Assembly: GCA_028817435.1 (NCBI GenBank)
Contig: JAPPPQ010000021.1
Span: 1-64,000, forward strand
Reading direction: 5' to 3'
DNA length: 64,000 nucleotides
Origin: Deltaproteobacteria bacterium
GTDB lineage: Bacteria > Myxococcota_A > UBA9160 > UBA6930
Shown here: piece after piece, positions 1 through 9,071 of the stretch
Numbering within the stretch: the first letter of the stretch is position 1
Layout: each line of letters starts with the position of its first letter
The notes under the pieces: model-generated
Told to the model about the DNA's origin: nothing
The model's input: only the letters and a program-made list of their open reading frames with translations
Database searches by the model: none
Translations under genes and position numbers: made by a program

Positions 1-71
1 GGCTTGGGCTGCGCGCCCGCGCCCCGCTTGTCGACGATGGTGAAGCCGCGCTCCTCGCTCTCATCCGCCAT
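1..71 (-). CDS. 5' part of a CDS running off the window (MADESEERGFTIVDKRGAGAQPK...), DUF1844-like N-terminus
   Basis: ATG (cat at 69-71) with open frame to the window edge; 'GFTIVDKRG' resembles the N-terminus of small DUF1844 proteins. Confidence 0.4.
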   Translation of the reverse strand, partial: MADESEERGFTIVDKRGAGAQPK

Positions 72-88
72 GGGTCTGCCTCCGCCCG

Positions 89-721
89 TTACTCCGCCAG
101 GCGGAGCCGGGCCGCTGCGATGCGCTGGGCCGAGGTAACCGCGCCGCCCACGGCGACGGCTGCCAGGGCCAGCGGCATCAGGTTCAAAAGCGCGCCGGCC
201 AGCAGCACCAGAATGCGCTCGGCGCGCTCCATAAAGACTCGCTCGCCGCGCTGCGCCGCGCCTTCGGCCGCTGCGCCAGCGCCCGCGCCGCCGCCTTCCG
301 GGGCGGAGGCCAGCGCATCGCTGCGCGCTTTGGCGTAGGGGGCCAGCACGGCGAAGAGCAGCGCGGCGCAGGCCAGCCAAGCCACGGCGGCGCGGCCCTC
401 GCCGGCGTAGAAGACCGCCAGGGCCGAGAGCAGCGCCGCATCCACCACGCGGTCCAGGCTGGAATCGAGAAAAGCGCCGAAGCGCGTCTGCCGGCCCAGG
501 TGGCGGGCGACCACGCCGTCCACCAGATCGCACAGGCCGCCCAGCGCCACGGCGGCTGCGCCCCAGCGGAATTCGCCCTGGGCGAAGCAGGCCGCGCCCA
601 GCAGCGAAATGGCGAGCCCCAGCACCGTGAGCGCATTCGGATTCAGCCGCCAGCGAAACAGAAAGGGCAGAATGCGCTGGATGGGGGCGTCGAGGGCAAA
701 GCCGAAGCGCGACTTGATCAA
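89..721 (-). CDS. CDP-alcohol phosphatidyltransferase family protein
   Basis: Multi-TM protein with DLVDGVVARHLGRQTRFGAFLDSSLDR, matching the CDP-alcohol phosphatidyltransferase signature. Confidence 0.9.
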   Translation of the reverse strand: MIKSRFGFALDAPIQRILPFLFRWRLNPNALTVLGLAISLLGAACFAQGEFRWGAAAVALGGLCDLVDGVVARHLGRQTRFGAFLDSSLDRVVDAALLSALAVFYAGEGRAAVAWLACAALLFAVLAPYAKARSDALASAPEGGGAGAGAAAEGAAQRGERVFMERAERILVLLAGALLNLMPLALAAVAVGGAVTSAQRIAAARLRLAE

Positions 722-728
722 CGGCTAC

Positions 729-980
729 TCACCGCGCCTGCGGCGCGTCCGCGGCGGCGGCGGCGGCCTCGCCCGCAGCGCCGGATTCCGCCGCGACGGG
801 GGCGGATTCGGCGGCCTCTTCCGCCGCGCCGGATTCCGCCGCGACGGGATCCAGCCACTCGCCCTGCTCCTCCACATCGGGCAGCGAGCGAAGGTGACGG
901 GCGAGCTCCTTATCGGAGACCCAACCGCGGCGATGCGTCAAGCGCCGGTCGAAGCGCAAATTCTCGTTGTGTGCGGCCAT
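729..980 (-). CDS. small hypothetical protein with Ala/Glu-rich repetitive C-terminus
   Basis: ORF between two same-strand genes; C-terminal VAAESGAA repeats. Confidence 0.5.
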   Translation of the reverse strand: MAAHNENLRFDRRLTHRRGWVSDKELARHLRSLPDVEEQGEWLDPVAAESGAAEEAAESAPVAAESGAAGEAAAAAADAPQAR

Positions 981-1077
981 CGTTCCTCCTGCGGAAATTC
1001 GGAAATGCGAAGTGCGGAAATGCGGGGCAAAGGTGCGGGGCGGAAGCTAGCGAAACCCGGCGCGCGGGAGAAAGCCC

Positions 1078-2973
1078 TCAGTGCATCCAGCACCGCCACC
1101 AGGCCTGGAACATCAGCACCGGCCACAGCAGGTGGTCGCGGTCGCGGCCCGCGCAGTGCTCGCGCCAGCGCGCGCGGATCGGCGCGCTGCGGAACAGGCC
1201 GTGCCCGGCCAGGGCGGATTCGCTCAGCAGATCTTCCGCCCAATCGCGCAAAGGCCCCCGCAGCCAGCCGCCGTAGGCGACGAGGAAGCCCTGCTTGGGG
1301 CGCTCCACCAGCGCCCGCGGCACATGGCGGTAGAGCACCTGGCGCAGCAGCCACTTGCTCTCGTTCCGGCGCAGCTTGAAGTGGCCGGGCAGCCGCCAGG
1401 CGAACTCCACCACGCGGTGGTCCAAAAGCGGCACCCGCACCTCCAGCGATGCCGCCATGCTGGCGCGGTCCACTTTGGTGAGGATGTCGTCGGGCAGGTA
1501 GTGCATGGCGTCGGCGTAGAGCATGCGCGAGAGATCATCTGCGTCCGCCGCTTCGGGAAGCGCGGCGTGGAAGGCGGCGCGCACTTCGGCCTCCGGGACT
1601 TCCGGCATGAGCTCTGCGTGGGGCCAGTTGGTCAGGCGCTCGAAGCTGAGCCGACGCGCGCCCGAGGCCAGGCGGCGGCGGCGGCGCTGGATGAGCTTTG
1701 CAATGGCGGGCGGGCGCGGCGCGGAGAAGGCGGACTCCAGCAGCGCAACGCTGCCCCGGCGCAGGCGCTGCTTTGCGGCAAAGCCGAGCGAACGCCGGCT
1801 GCGCAAATTGCCGGCGTAGTGGTCATAGCCCGCGAAGAGTTCGTCGCCGCCGTCTCCGGAAAGCGCCACGGTCACCTCGCGCCGCGCCAGCAGCGACAAA
1901 ATGTGCGTCGGCACTTGGGAGGCATCGGCGAAGGGCTCGTCGTAAATCTCCGGAAGCTGCGGAATCACGGCGAGGGCTTCCCGCGGCGTCACATACAGTT
2001 CGGTGTGCTCTGTGCCGAGGTGCCGGGCGACCGCGGCGGCGTGGGGCGCTTCGTCGTAGCGGCGCTCCCGGAAGCCGATGGAGAAGCTCTTCACCGGGCG
2101 CGGCGACAGCGATTGCATGAGCGCGACCACGGTGCTCGAATCGAATCCGCCGGAGAGGAACACGCCGAGCGGCACATCGGCGGCCATTCTGCGCTGCACC
2201 GCGTCGCGCAGCAGTTCTTCCAGAGCATCGGCGGCCTCGGCGGCGCTGCCCGAAAAAGGATCGGCGCGGCCCGCGCGCACTGCATCGGCCAGACTCCACC
2301 ACGAGTCGAGAGATTCTGCGCCGTCGGCGCGGCGAGTGAGCACCGCGCCGGGGGGCAGCGCGTGCACGCCTTCGTAGATGGTCAGCGGGTTGGGAAGATA
2401 CGAGTTGCGCAGAAATGCGGCCGCGCCGAGCCTCGATACGCGCGGCTCGAAAGCGGGATGCGCGCGCAGCGCTTTCAGCTCGGAGCCGAACAAAAAGACG
2501 CCGCCGAATGCGCCGTAGTAGAGCGGCTTGATGCCGAGCCGGTCGCGCACCAGATATAGCGTCCGCCGCTGCCGATCCCACGCCGCAAAGGCGAACATAC
2601 CCAGCGCGCGGCGCAGCGCGGGACGCAATCCCCAGGCGGCGCAGGCTTCGGCCAGCACCTCGGTATCGGAATGGCCGCGGAAGCGGCGGCCTTCGGCGCA
2701 GAGCTCATCGCGCAGCTCGGCGGCGTTGTAGAGCTCGCCGTTGTAGGCGATGGCAAAGCGCCCGCAGCTCGAGAGCATCGGCTGCGCGCCCGCTTCGCTC
2801 AGATCAATGACGGCGAGCCGCCGGTGCGAAAACGCCAGCCCCGCCGCGGCGTCCACCCAGACGCCTTCGGCGTCGGGGCCGCGCGGGCGCAGCGGCCGGG
2901 CCATGCGGCGCGCCTGCTCCGCAAGCGCCTCCGCAGAGCCGGGCTGCGCCAAAAATCCCGCTACGCCGCACAT
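1078..2973 (-). CDS. asnB: asparagine synthase (glutamine-hydrolyzing)
   Basis: MCGVAGF N-terminal class II amidotransferase; SGGFDSSTVVALM PP-loop; start chosen at the Met before catalytic Cys2. Confidence 0.93.
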   Translation of the reverse strand: MCGVAGFLAQPGSAEALAEQARRMARPLRPRGPDAEGVWVDAAAGLAFSHRRLAVIDLSEAGAQPMLSSCGRFAIAYNGELYNAAELRDELCAEGRRFRGHSDTEVLAEACAAWGLRPALRRALGMFAFAAWDRQRRTLYLVRDRLGIKPLYYGAFGGVFLFGSELKALRAHPAFEPRVSRLGAAAFLRNSYLPNPLTIYEGVHALPPGAVLTRRADGAESLDSWWSLADAVRAGRADPFSGSAAEAADALEELLRDAVQRRMAADVPLGVFLSGGFDSSTVVALMQSLSPRPVKSFSIGFRERRYDEAPHAAAVARHLGTEHTELYVTPREALAVIPQLPEIYDEPFADASQVPTHILSLLARREVTVALSGDGGDELFAGYDHYAGNLRSRRSLGFAAKQRLRRGSVALLESAFSAPRPPAIAKLIQRRRRRLASGARRLSFERLTNWPHAELMPEVPEAEVRAAFHAALPEAADADDLSRMLYADAMHYLPDDILTKVDRASMAASLEVRVPLLDHRVVEFAWRLPGHFKLRRNESKWLLRQVLYRHVPRALVERPKQGFLVAYGGWLRGPLRDWAEDLLSESALAGHGLFRSAPIRARWREHCAGRDRDHLLWPVLMFQAWWRCWMH

Positions 2974-3056
2974 CGTCCCTCCGGGTGGCGGCAGGCCGGC
3001 GGCCCCGCCGCTGCAGATTGGCGAATCTGTGCAACTTTCACAAAACTGCCCCCGCA

Positions 3057-3830
3057 ATGCCCCGCCGCCTGCGCCACGCCCTGGACCTGCTCCGTGAACT
3101 CACGGGCAAAGAGACACAGCTTCGCTACCGCGGCACCTATCTGGGCGTGTTGTGGTCGCTCGGCAATCCCGTGGCGCTGGCCGTGGTGCTGCACTTTGCG
3201 CTGAAGCGCGTGCTGAACATCGGCGTCGAGAACTTCGCGCTGTTTCTGCTGGCGGCGCTGATTCCCTGGCAATTCATTGGCAGTTCCCTGAGCCGCGCCA
3301 CCCACGCCTTCACCGGCAATGCGCATCTGCTGCAGAACCTGTCCATGCCCCGCTCGGTGCTGTGCGCCGCTGTGGTGCTGAGCGATCTGCTGCACTTCCT
3401 CATGGCGTTCTCGGTCATCGTGGTGCTGCGGCTGATCTACGGACTCGCGCCGGCCGAATGGAGCTGGCTCGCGGGGCTGCCGCTGCTGATTCTGCTGCAG
3501 AGCCTGCTGCTGGCCGGGTGCACGCTCATCATCGCCACCACCAACGCCTACCTGCGCGATCTCGAGCACTTCATCGGCGTCGGCCTGACGCTGCTGTTTC
3601 ACCTGTCTCCCATCATCTATCCGGTGACGCTGATTCCAGAGCCGCTGAAATGGGTGGTGTGGGTGAATCCCTTTGCGCCGCTGCTCATCTGCTGGCGGGC
3701 GCTGCTGCTCGACGGCGCGTTTCCCCCCGGCTTTTACCTGCTGCTGACGGCGGCGCAATCCTCCCTGGTGTGCCTGGCGGGCGTGTTCATCTACCGGCGC
3801 AACCGGGGGCGCCTGGCGGCGGTGCTGTGA
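3057..3830 (+). CDS. ABC-2 type polysaccharide export permease (Wzm-like)
   Basis: Multi-TM; YRGTYLGVLWSLGNPV and FHLSPIIYPVTLIPEPLKWVVWVNPFAPLL typical of ABC-2 polysaccharide permeases. Confidence 0.9.
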   Translation: MPRRLRHALDLLRELTGKETQLRYRGTYLGVLWSLGNPVALAVVLHFALKRVLNIGVENFALFLLAALIPWQFIGSSLSRATHAFTGNAHLLQNLSMPRSVLCAAVVLSDLLHFLMAFSVIVVLRLIYGLAPAEWSWLAGLPLLILLQSLLLAGCTLIIATTNAYLRDLEHFIGVGLTLLFHLSPIIYPVTLIPEPLKWVVWVNPFAPLLICWRALLLDGAFPPGFYLLLTAAQSSLVCLAGVFIYRRNRGRLAAVL

Positions 3831-4576
3831 GCACTGCGGTGGAAGTGCATGGCGTGGGGCACACCTTCCCCGCGCGGGGAGCGCACAACGCCGGGCTGAA
3901 GCATCTCCTCCTGCACCCGCGCGAAATCTGGAAGCGCCGCCGGCACGCCGACTTCACCGCGCTGCGAAACATTGATTTGCGCGTGGAGGCGGGGGAGCGC
4001 TTCGGCCTCGTCGGCAACAACGGCGCGGGCAAGAGCACGCTGATCGCAATCATCAGCGGCATTTTGCCGCCCACCCGGGGGCGCGTGGTGACCCGCGGGC
4101 GCATTGCGCCGCTGAAGCTGACGCTCGGCATGGAGCCGCTCTTCACCGGGCGCGAAAACATCATGCTGAACGGCGTGCTGATGGGCATGCTGCGCAGCGA
4201 GGTGCTGGAGCGCATGGACGAGATTGTGGAATTCAGCGGCCTCGGCGATTTCATCGAGCAGCCCTTCTTCACCTACTCCCTGGGAATGCGCATGCGCCTC
4301 GGCTTTGCCGTCGCCCTGCACGCGCTGCCGGACATTCTGCTGGTGGACGAGGGCCTGGCCGTGGGCGATGTGGAGTTTCAGCAGCGCTGCCTCGAGCGCA
4401 TTGACCAGCGGCACCGGGCGGGAATGACGCTGATCATCGCCTCCCACGGCCTCGAGATGATCGCCAGCACCTGCGACCGCGCGGCCTGGCTCGATGCCGG
4501 CCAGATCCGCTTTCTCGGCGCGCCGGGCGAGGCGGTGCAGCGCTATCTGGCGCACATTGCAAAAAGCGCGGGCTGA
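3827..4576 (+). CDS. ABC transporter ATP-binding protein for polysaccharide export (Wzt-like, no C-terminal sugar-binding domain)
   Basis: Walker A GNNGAGKST, Walker B ILLVDEGLAVGD; GTG start overlaps the permease stop. Confidence 0.9.
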   Translation: MSTAVEVHGVGHTFPARGAHNAGLKHLLLHPREIWKRRRHADFTALRNIDLRVEAGERFGLVGNNGAGKSTLIAIISGILPPTRGRVVTRGRIAPLKLTLGMEPLFTGRENIMLNGVLMGMLRSEVLERMDEIVEFSGLGDFIEQPFFTYSLGMRMRLGFAVALHALPDILLVDEGLAVGDVEFQQRCLERIDQRHRAGMTLIIASHGLEMIASTCDRAAWLDAGQIRFLGAPGEAVQRYLAHIAKSAG

Positions 4577-4657
4577 GCGGCGGCGAAACCGGCGGAATCG
4601 GGCCGCAGAGGGGCGCAGGGCCGCGCGGGCATTTTTCGCCCCCGGGGGGGGGGGGGG

Positions 4658-4687
4658 TTGAAATCCCCCCCGCCATTGGCGTATTCT
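4658..4687 (+). promoter_or_regulatory. candidate sigma70-type promoter upstream of bamD (TTGAAA - 18 bp - TATTCT)
   Basis: TTGAAA 4658-4663 and TATTCT 4682-4687, 18-bp spacer, just upstream of the GTG at 4721. Confidence 0.45.
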
Positions 4688-4720
4688 GCGGGGGCCTGTT
4701 TGACCTATGGAGGGCCTCCC

Positions 4721-5515
4721 GTGACCACCCACCTCGCCAACTTCGCCCGCCCCGCCCTGCTGCTGCTCGCACTGGCGCTGCCCCCCGGCTGCGCCGGCAA
4801 GGGCGGAGAGGAATTCGCCGAGCTGCCCAGCGCGGAGGAGCTCTACGCCGAAGGCCTGGAGCTGATGAGCCGGGAGCGCAAGCTCTGGATTTTCGACACC
4901 GCGGACTACGAGGGCGCGGTGGCCCGCTTCCAGGATGTGATTGACAACTACCCCTACAGCGATGAGGCCGTGCTGTCCGAGCTGCGCATCGCCGACGCCT
5001 ACTTCTCCCAGCGGCGCTGGGACGAGGCGCTCTCCTACTACCAGGAGTTTTCCGAGCTGCACCCGGAGCACGCGAAGGTTCCCTACAGCATCTTCCGCGC
5101 CGCGCTGTGCCACTCTCGCCAGAGCCGGGATTCGAACCGCGACCAGAGCGCAACCAAGGAGGCCCTGGCGGCGCTCGACCAGCTCATTTTGCGCTGGCCG
5201 ACTGCGCCGGAGATCGCAGAGGCCGAAGCGCTGTGGCGGCAACTGCGCACCAAGCTCGGGCGCCACGAAGTCACCATCGGCGATTTCTACCTGCGGCGCG
5301 ACGAATACCAGAGCGCCGCCAACCGCTATCGCTCGGTGCTGAACGAATTTCCCGGGCTGGGCCTGGATGCAGAAGCGCTTTACAAGCTCGGCGTCTGTTA
5401 CTCCTACATGAACCGCGAAGACGAGGCGCAGAGCATCTTCGAGGTGATCCTGAACAACTACCCCGGCAGCGATGTTGCGGGGGCTGCAGCGGGACTGATC
5501 CCGGCGGCCAACTGA
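4721..5515 (+). CDS. bamD: outer membrane protein assembly factor BamD-like lipoprotein
   Basis: Lipobox-like LPPGCAGK, TPR-like repeats (YPYSDEAVLSELRIADAYFSQRRWDEALSYYQEF). Confidence 0.85.
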   Translation: MTTHLANFARPALLLLALALPPGCAGKGGEEFAELPSAEELYAEGLELMSRERKLWIFDTADYEGAVARFQDVIDNYPYSDEAVLSELRIADAYFSQRRWDEALSYYQEFSELHPEHAKVPYSIFRAALCHSRQSRDSNRDQSATKEALAALDQLILRWPTAPEIAEAEALWRQLRTKLGRHEVTIGDFYLRRDEYQSAANRYRSVLNEFPGLGLDAEALYKLGVCYSYMNREDEAQSIFEVILNNYPGSDVAGAAAGLIPAAN

Positions 5516-5582
5516 CCGCCGCCGGATTTGCACCTACCACCGCACGGGCGCGCCGCGCACGGGCGATGCAAACGAGGATTTC

Positions 5583-6455
5583 GTGAAGCTCCTGCTGCTC
5601 GGCTCCCGGGGCCAACTGGGCTCCGACCTCGTGCGCGCCGCTGCGCGGGAAGACGGCTTTTGCGTGCAGGGCCTGGACCGCAGCGCGCTGGATGTGCGCA
5701 ATGCCGAAAAGCTCCGCGCCGCGCTGGCCGAACACAGCTTCGACGCCCTGGTCAACTGCACCAGCTACCACAACACCGACGAAGCCGAATCCAACGCCGG
5801 GCTGGCGCTCTCGGTGAACGCCCATGCCGTGGCGGTCATGGCCGAATGCTGCCGGCGCAAGCGCGCGCGCTTCGTCCATGTGAGCACCGACTATGTGTTC
5901 GGCGGCCTCCCCGCAAAGCGCCCGCTCACAGAGGACGCCCCAACGGCGCCGCTCAACATCTACGGCCTGAGCAAATCCTACGGCGAAACGCTGCTGCGGC
6001 AGAGCGGCGCAGATGCGTTGGTGCTGCGGGTGGCCTCGCTGTTCGGCGCGGCCGGCGCGCAGAGCAAGGGCGGCAACTTCGTCGAGAGCATGATCCGCCT
6101 GGGAAAAGAGCGCGGCGCGCTGCGCGTGGTTGCAGACCAGCATATGTCGCCCACCTCCAGCGCCGATGCGGCCGCCATGCTGCTCGGGCTGCTGCGCAAG
6201 GACGCGCCGCCCGGCATTTACCACGCCGTCAACTCGGGGCAGGCTTCGTGGTTCGAGTTTGCCGGGGAGATTTTGAGCCGCGCAGGGGTTGCGGTGGAGC
6301 TGAGCGCGATTTCCAGCGGCGAATATCCCACCGCGGCGCGCCGTCCGGCCTACAGCGTGCTCTGCAACGCAAAGCTCGCGGCCATTCTCGGCCCGCCGCG
6401 CCCGTGGCAACACGCCCTGAACGATTATCTGCGGGCCCGGGTGGCCCCGTGCTGA
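5583..6455 (+). CDS. rmlD: dTDP-4-dehydrorhamnose reductase family SDR
   Basis: LLLGSRGQLGSDL, HVSTDYVFGG, YG.SKsYGE, PTSSADAA; next to rmlC. Confidence 0.88.
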   Translation: MKLLLLGSRGQLGSDLVRAAAREDGFCVQGLDRSALDVRNAEKLRAALAEHSFDALVNCTSYHNTDEAESNAGLALSVNAHAVAVMAECCRRKRARFVHVSTDYVFGGLPAKRPLTEDAPTAPLNIYGLSKSYGETLLRQSGADALVLRVASLFGAAGAQSKGGNFVESMIRLGKERGALRVVADQHMSPTSSADAAAMLLGLLRKDAPPGIYHAVNSGQASWFEFAGEILSRAGVAVELSAISSGEYPTAARRPAYSVLCNAKLAAILGPPRPWQHALNDYLRARVAPC

Positions 6456-7057
6456 CGGTCCGCGCCGGCAACACCGCGGCCGTCAAATTCCTGCGCCCGC
6501 GCAAGATCGGGGATTCCCGGGGCTTCTTCTCCGAGACCTACAACCGGCGCGCGCTGGAGGAACACGGCATCCACATTGAGTTCGTGCAGGACAATCACTC
6601 CTTTTCCAAGGAGCCCGGCGTGCTGCGCGGGCTGCACTTTCAGACTCCGCCCTTTGCGCAGCACAAGCTGGTGCGCGTGCTGCGCGGGCGCATTTTCGAT
6701 GTGGCGGTGGACCTGCGCCGGGGCTCGCCCACCTACGGGCAGCACGACTGCATTGAACTGGACGCCGAGGCGGGCGAGCAGATTCTGGTGCCCATCGGCT
6801 TCGCCCACGGCGTCCTCACCCTGGAACCCGAAACCGAGATTGCCTACAAGGTCTCGAACTACTACGCTCCGCAACATGACCGCGGCCTGCACTGGGCCGA
6901 CCCCGCGCTCAAAATCGCCTGGCCCCTGGCTGCGCTGGGCGCGGCCGAGCCCATCCTCTCGGACAAGGATCGCGCGCAGCCCACGCTGGCCGAGATCGGC
7001 GCAACCCTCCCCTTTCAATACAGCGCGCAAGATGGCGCGGAAGGAGCTCTGCGGTGA
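6449..7057 (+). CDS. rmlC: dTDP-4-dehydrorhamnose 3,5-epimerase
   Basis: DSRGFFSETYN, QDNHSFSKEPGVLRGLHFQ, PIGFAHGV; GTG start. Confidence 0.92.
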   Translation: MLTVRAGNTAAVKFLRPRKIGDSRGFFSETYNRRALEEHGIHIEFVQDNHSFSKEPGVLRGLHFQTPPFAQHKLVRVLRGRIFDVAVDLRRGSPTYGQHDCIELDAEAGEQILVPIGFAHGVLTLEPETEIAYKVSNYYAPQHDRGLHWADPALKIAWPLAALGAAEPILSDKDRAQPTLAEIGATLPFQYSAQDGAEGALR

Positions 7058-8169
7058 AGATTCTGGTGACCGGCGCTTCGGGCTACATCGGCAGCACGCT
7101 GGTGCCCATGTTGCTGGATGCGGGGCACGCGGTGCGCGCTGTGGACCGCTTCTTCTTTGGCAACGAGCACCTGCCCGAGCGCCCGGGGCTCCAGAAGATC
7201 CGCGAAGACAGCCGCCGTCTGACGGAGCGCCACCTGGAAGGCGTGGAAGCGGTAATTGATCTGGTCGCCATCTCCAACGATCCCAGCGGCGATTTGTTTC
7301 CGGACGCCACCTTGGAGATCAACTGGGCTTCGCGCGTGCACACCGCCAGGCTGGCGAAGCGCATGGGCGCGCGGCGCTACATTCTGCCCTCCTCCTGCTC
7401 CATCTACGGCTACCAGGGGCCGGATTTCGTGGCCGACGAAAGCGCCAAGCCCAACCCGCTCACCACTTACGCCCGCGCCAACGCCCAGGCCGAAGTGGAT
7501 GTGCTGGCGCTGGCGGACGGAGATTTCACGGTGGTTGCGCTGCGGCAGGCCACGGTCTATGGCCTGTCGCCGCGCATGCGCTTCGATCTCGCCATCAACG
7601 GCATGGCCTGCGGCGCATGGCAAAAGGGCGAGCTGCCGCTGATGCGCGACGGCTCGCAGTGGCGCCCGATGGTGCATGTGCGCGACACCTCCCGCGCGCA
7701 GATCATGATGCTGGACGCGCCCGCCGCTGCCGTAAACGGGCAAATCTTTAATGTCGGCTCGGCCGCAAATGTCTATCGCATCGGAGAGCTGGGCGAGCGC
7801 GTGGCCGCAGCCGTGCCGCGCGCGGTGAAAATCAAATGGTATGGCGACGCCGACAATCGCTCTTATCGCGTCAACTTCGACAAAATCGAAGCGCTGGGCT
7901 TTCGCGCCGAGTTTCGGGCAGAGGACGGCGTGCACGAAATCTGCCGCGCCCTCAAAGCCGGGCAGGTGGCGCACACGCCGCGCACCATCACCCTCGACTG
8001 GTATCGGCGCCTGTCCGCCTGGCACGCGCGGCTGACGAACGGCGCGGCCGACGCTTCCGGCGCAGATGCGGAGCTCGCGGCAGATCCCGCCGAAATGCGG
8101 CGCTGGGTCGAGGCGGTGGAGCTTCACGGCGGCATTCTCAATATCCAGCCGAACGGGGCGGGCGGCTGA
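7054..8169 (+). CDS. NAD-dependent epimerase/dehydratase (extended SDR)
   Basis: GASGYIGSTL Rossmann motif, PSSCSIYGY, TTYARAN; ATGA overlap with rmlC. Confidence 0.88.
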   Translation: MKILVTGASGYIGSTLVPMLLDAGHAVRAVDRFFFGNEHLPERPGLQKIREDSRRLTERHLEGVEAVIDLVAISNDPSGDLFPDATLEINWASRVHTARLAKRMGARRYILPSSCSIYGYQGPDFVADESAKPNPLTTYARANAQAEVDVLALADGDFTVVALRQATVYGLSPRMRFDLAINGMACGAWQKGELPLMRDGSQWRPMVHVRDTSRAQIMMLDAPAAAVNGQIFNVGSAANVYRIGELGERVAAAVPRAVKIKWYGDADNRSYRVNFDKIEALGFRAEFRAEDGVHEICRALKAGQVAHTPRTITLDWYRRLSAWHARLTNGAADASGADAELAADPAEMRRWVEAVELHGGILNIQPNGAGG

Positions 8170-9071
8170 TGCGCGGCATTGTGCTGGCCGGCGGCCTCGG
8201 CACGCGGCTCATGCCCACCACCCTGGCGGTGGGGAAGCAGCTGCTGCCCATTTACGACAAACCCACCATTTACTATCCGCTCAGCACGCTGGCCTGCGCG
8301 GGGGTGCGCGATATTTTGTTCATTACCCGCGCCGAAGATCGCGCCGCCACCGAGCGCCTGCTCGGCAATGGCTCGCAGTGGGGCATGCGCATTGAATACG
8401 CGCTGCAGCACGAGCCCCGAGGCATTGCGGACGCCTTTCTCATCGCCCGCAATTTTGTGGGCGGCGAGCGCTGCGTGCTGATTTTGGGCGACAACATTTT
8501 CCACGGCGAGGGCATGACCGCGCTGTTGCGAAGCGCGCGGGAGCGCAAGGAGGGCGCCACCGTCTTTGCGCGCCGCGTGCCGGATCCGGAGCGCTACGGA
8601 GTCGTGAGCATTGCACCCACGGGCCACGCCACGCGCATTGAGGAAAAGCCCGCCGCGCCGCAGAGCGACTGGGCGGTGACGGGGCTCTACTTTTACGACA
8701 ACGCGGTGCTCGATATTGCCGCGGGGCTTGCGCCCTCGGCGCGCGGCGAACTCGAAATCACCGATGTCAACGCGGCCTATCTGGAGCGCGGCCAGCTCTG
8801 CGTGGAGCGCATGGAAAGCGGCATTCACTGGTTCGATGTGGGCACCAACGACTCTTTTCTGGACGCCTCCATTTGGGTGCGCGACTGCGCGCGGCGCGGC
8901 GAGTGCGTGGGCGTGGTGGAAGCCGCGGCACTGCAACAGGGCTGGATCGGAGAATCCGAACTGCGCGCCGCCGCCCGGAGGCTCGGCAAAAGCGGCTACG
9001 GCGCAGCACTTGCGCGACTGATTTCCGCCGCTCCAGATTCGCCGTGCGGCGCGGGCGCGCGCTCCGCATGA
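8169..9071 (+). CDS. rmlA: glucose-1-phosphate thymidylyltransferase
   Basis: GIVLAGGLGTRLMPTTLAVGKQLLPIYDKPTIYYPLSTLACAGVRDIL. Confidence 0.93.
   Translation: MRGIVLAGGLGTRLMPTTLAVGKQLLPIYDKPTIYYPLSTLACAGVRDILFITRAEDRAATERLLGNGSQWGMRIEYALQHEPRGIADAFLIARNFVGGERCVLILGDNIFHGEGMTALLRSARERKEGATVFARRVPDPERYGVVSIAPTGHATRIEEKPAAPQSDWAVTGLYFYDNAVLDIAAGLAPSARGELEITDVNAAYLERGQLCVERMESGIHWFDVGTNDSFLDASIWVRDCARRGECVGVVEAAALQQGWIGESELRAAARRLGKSGYGAALARLISAAPDSPCGAGARSA

Noticed and set aside
5105-5160. tRNA T-arm-like string (reverse strand GGTTCGAATCCCGGCTCTGG)
   Set aside because: Lies inside bamD where the protein reads as a normal BamD segment (SRDSNRDQSATKEAL). No full cloverleaf, and the apparent acceptor pairing spans only ~55 nt.
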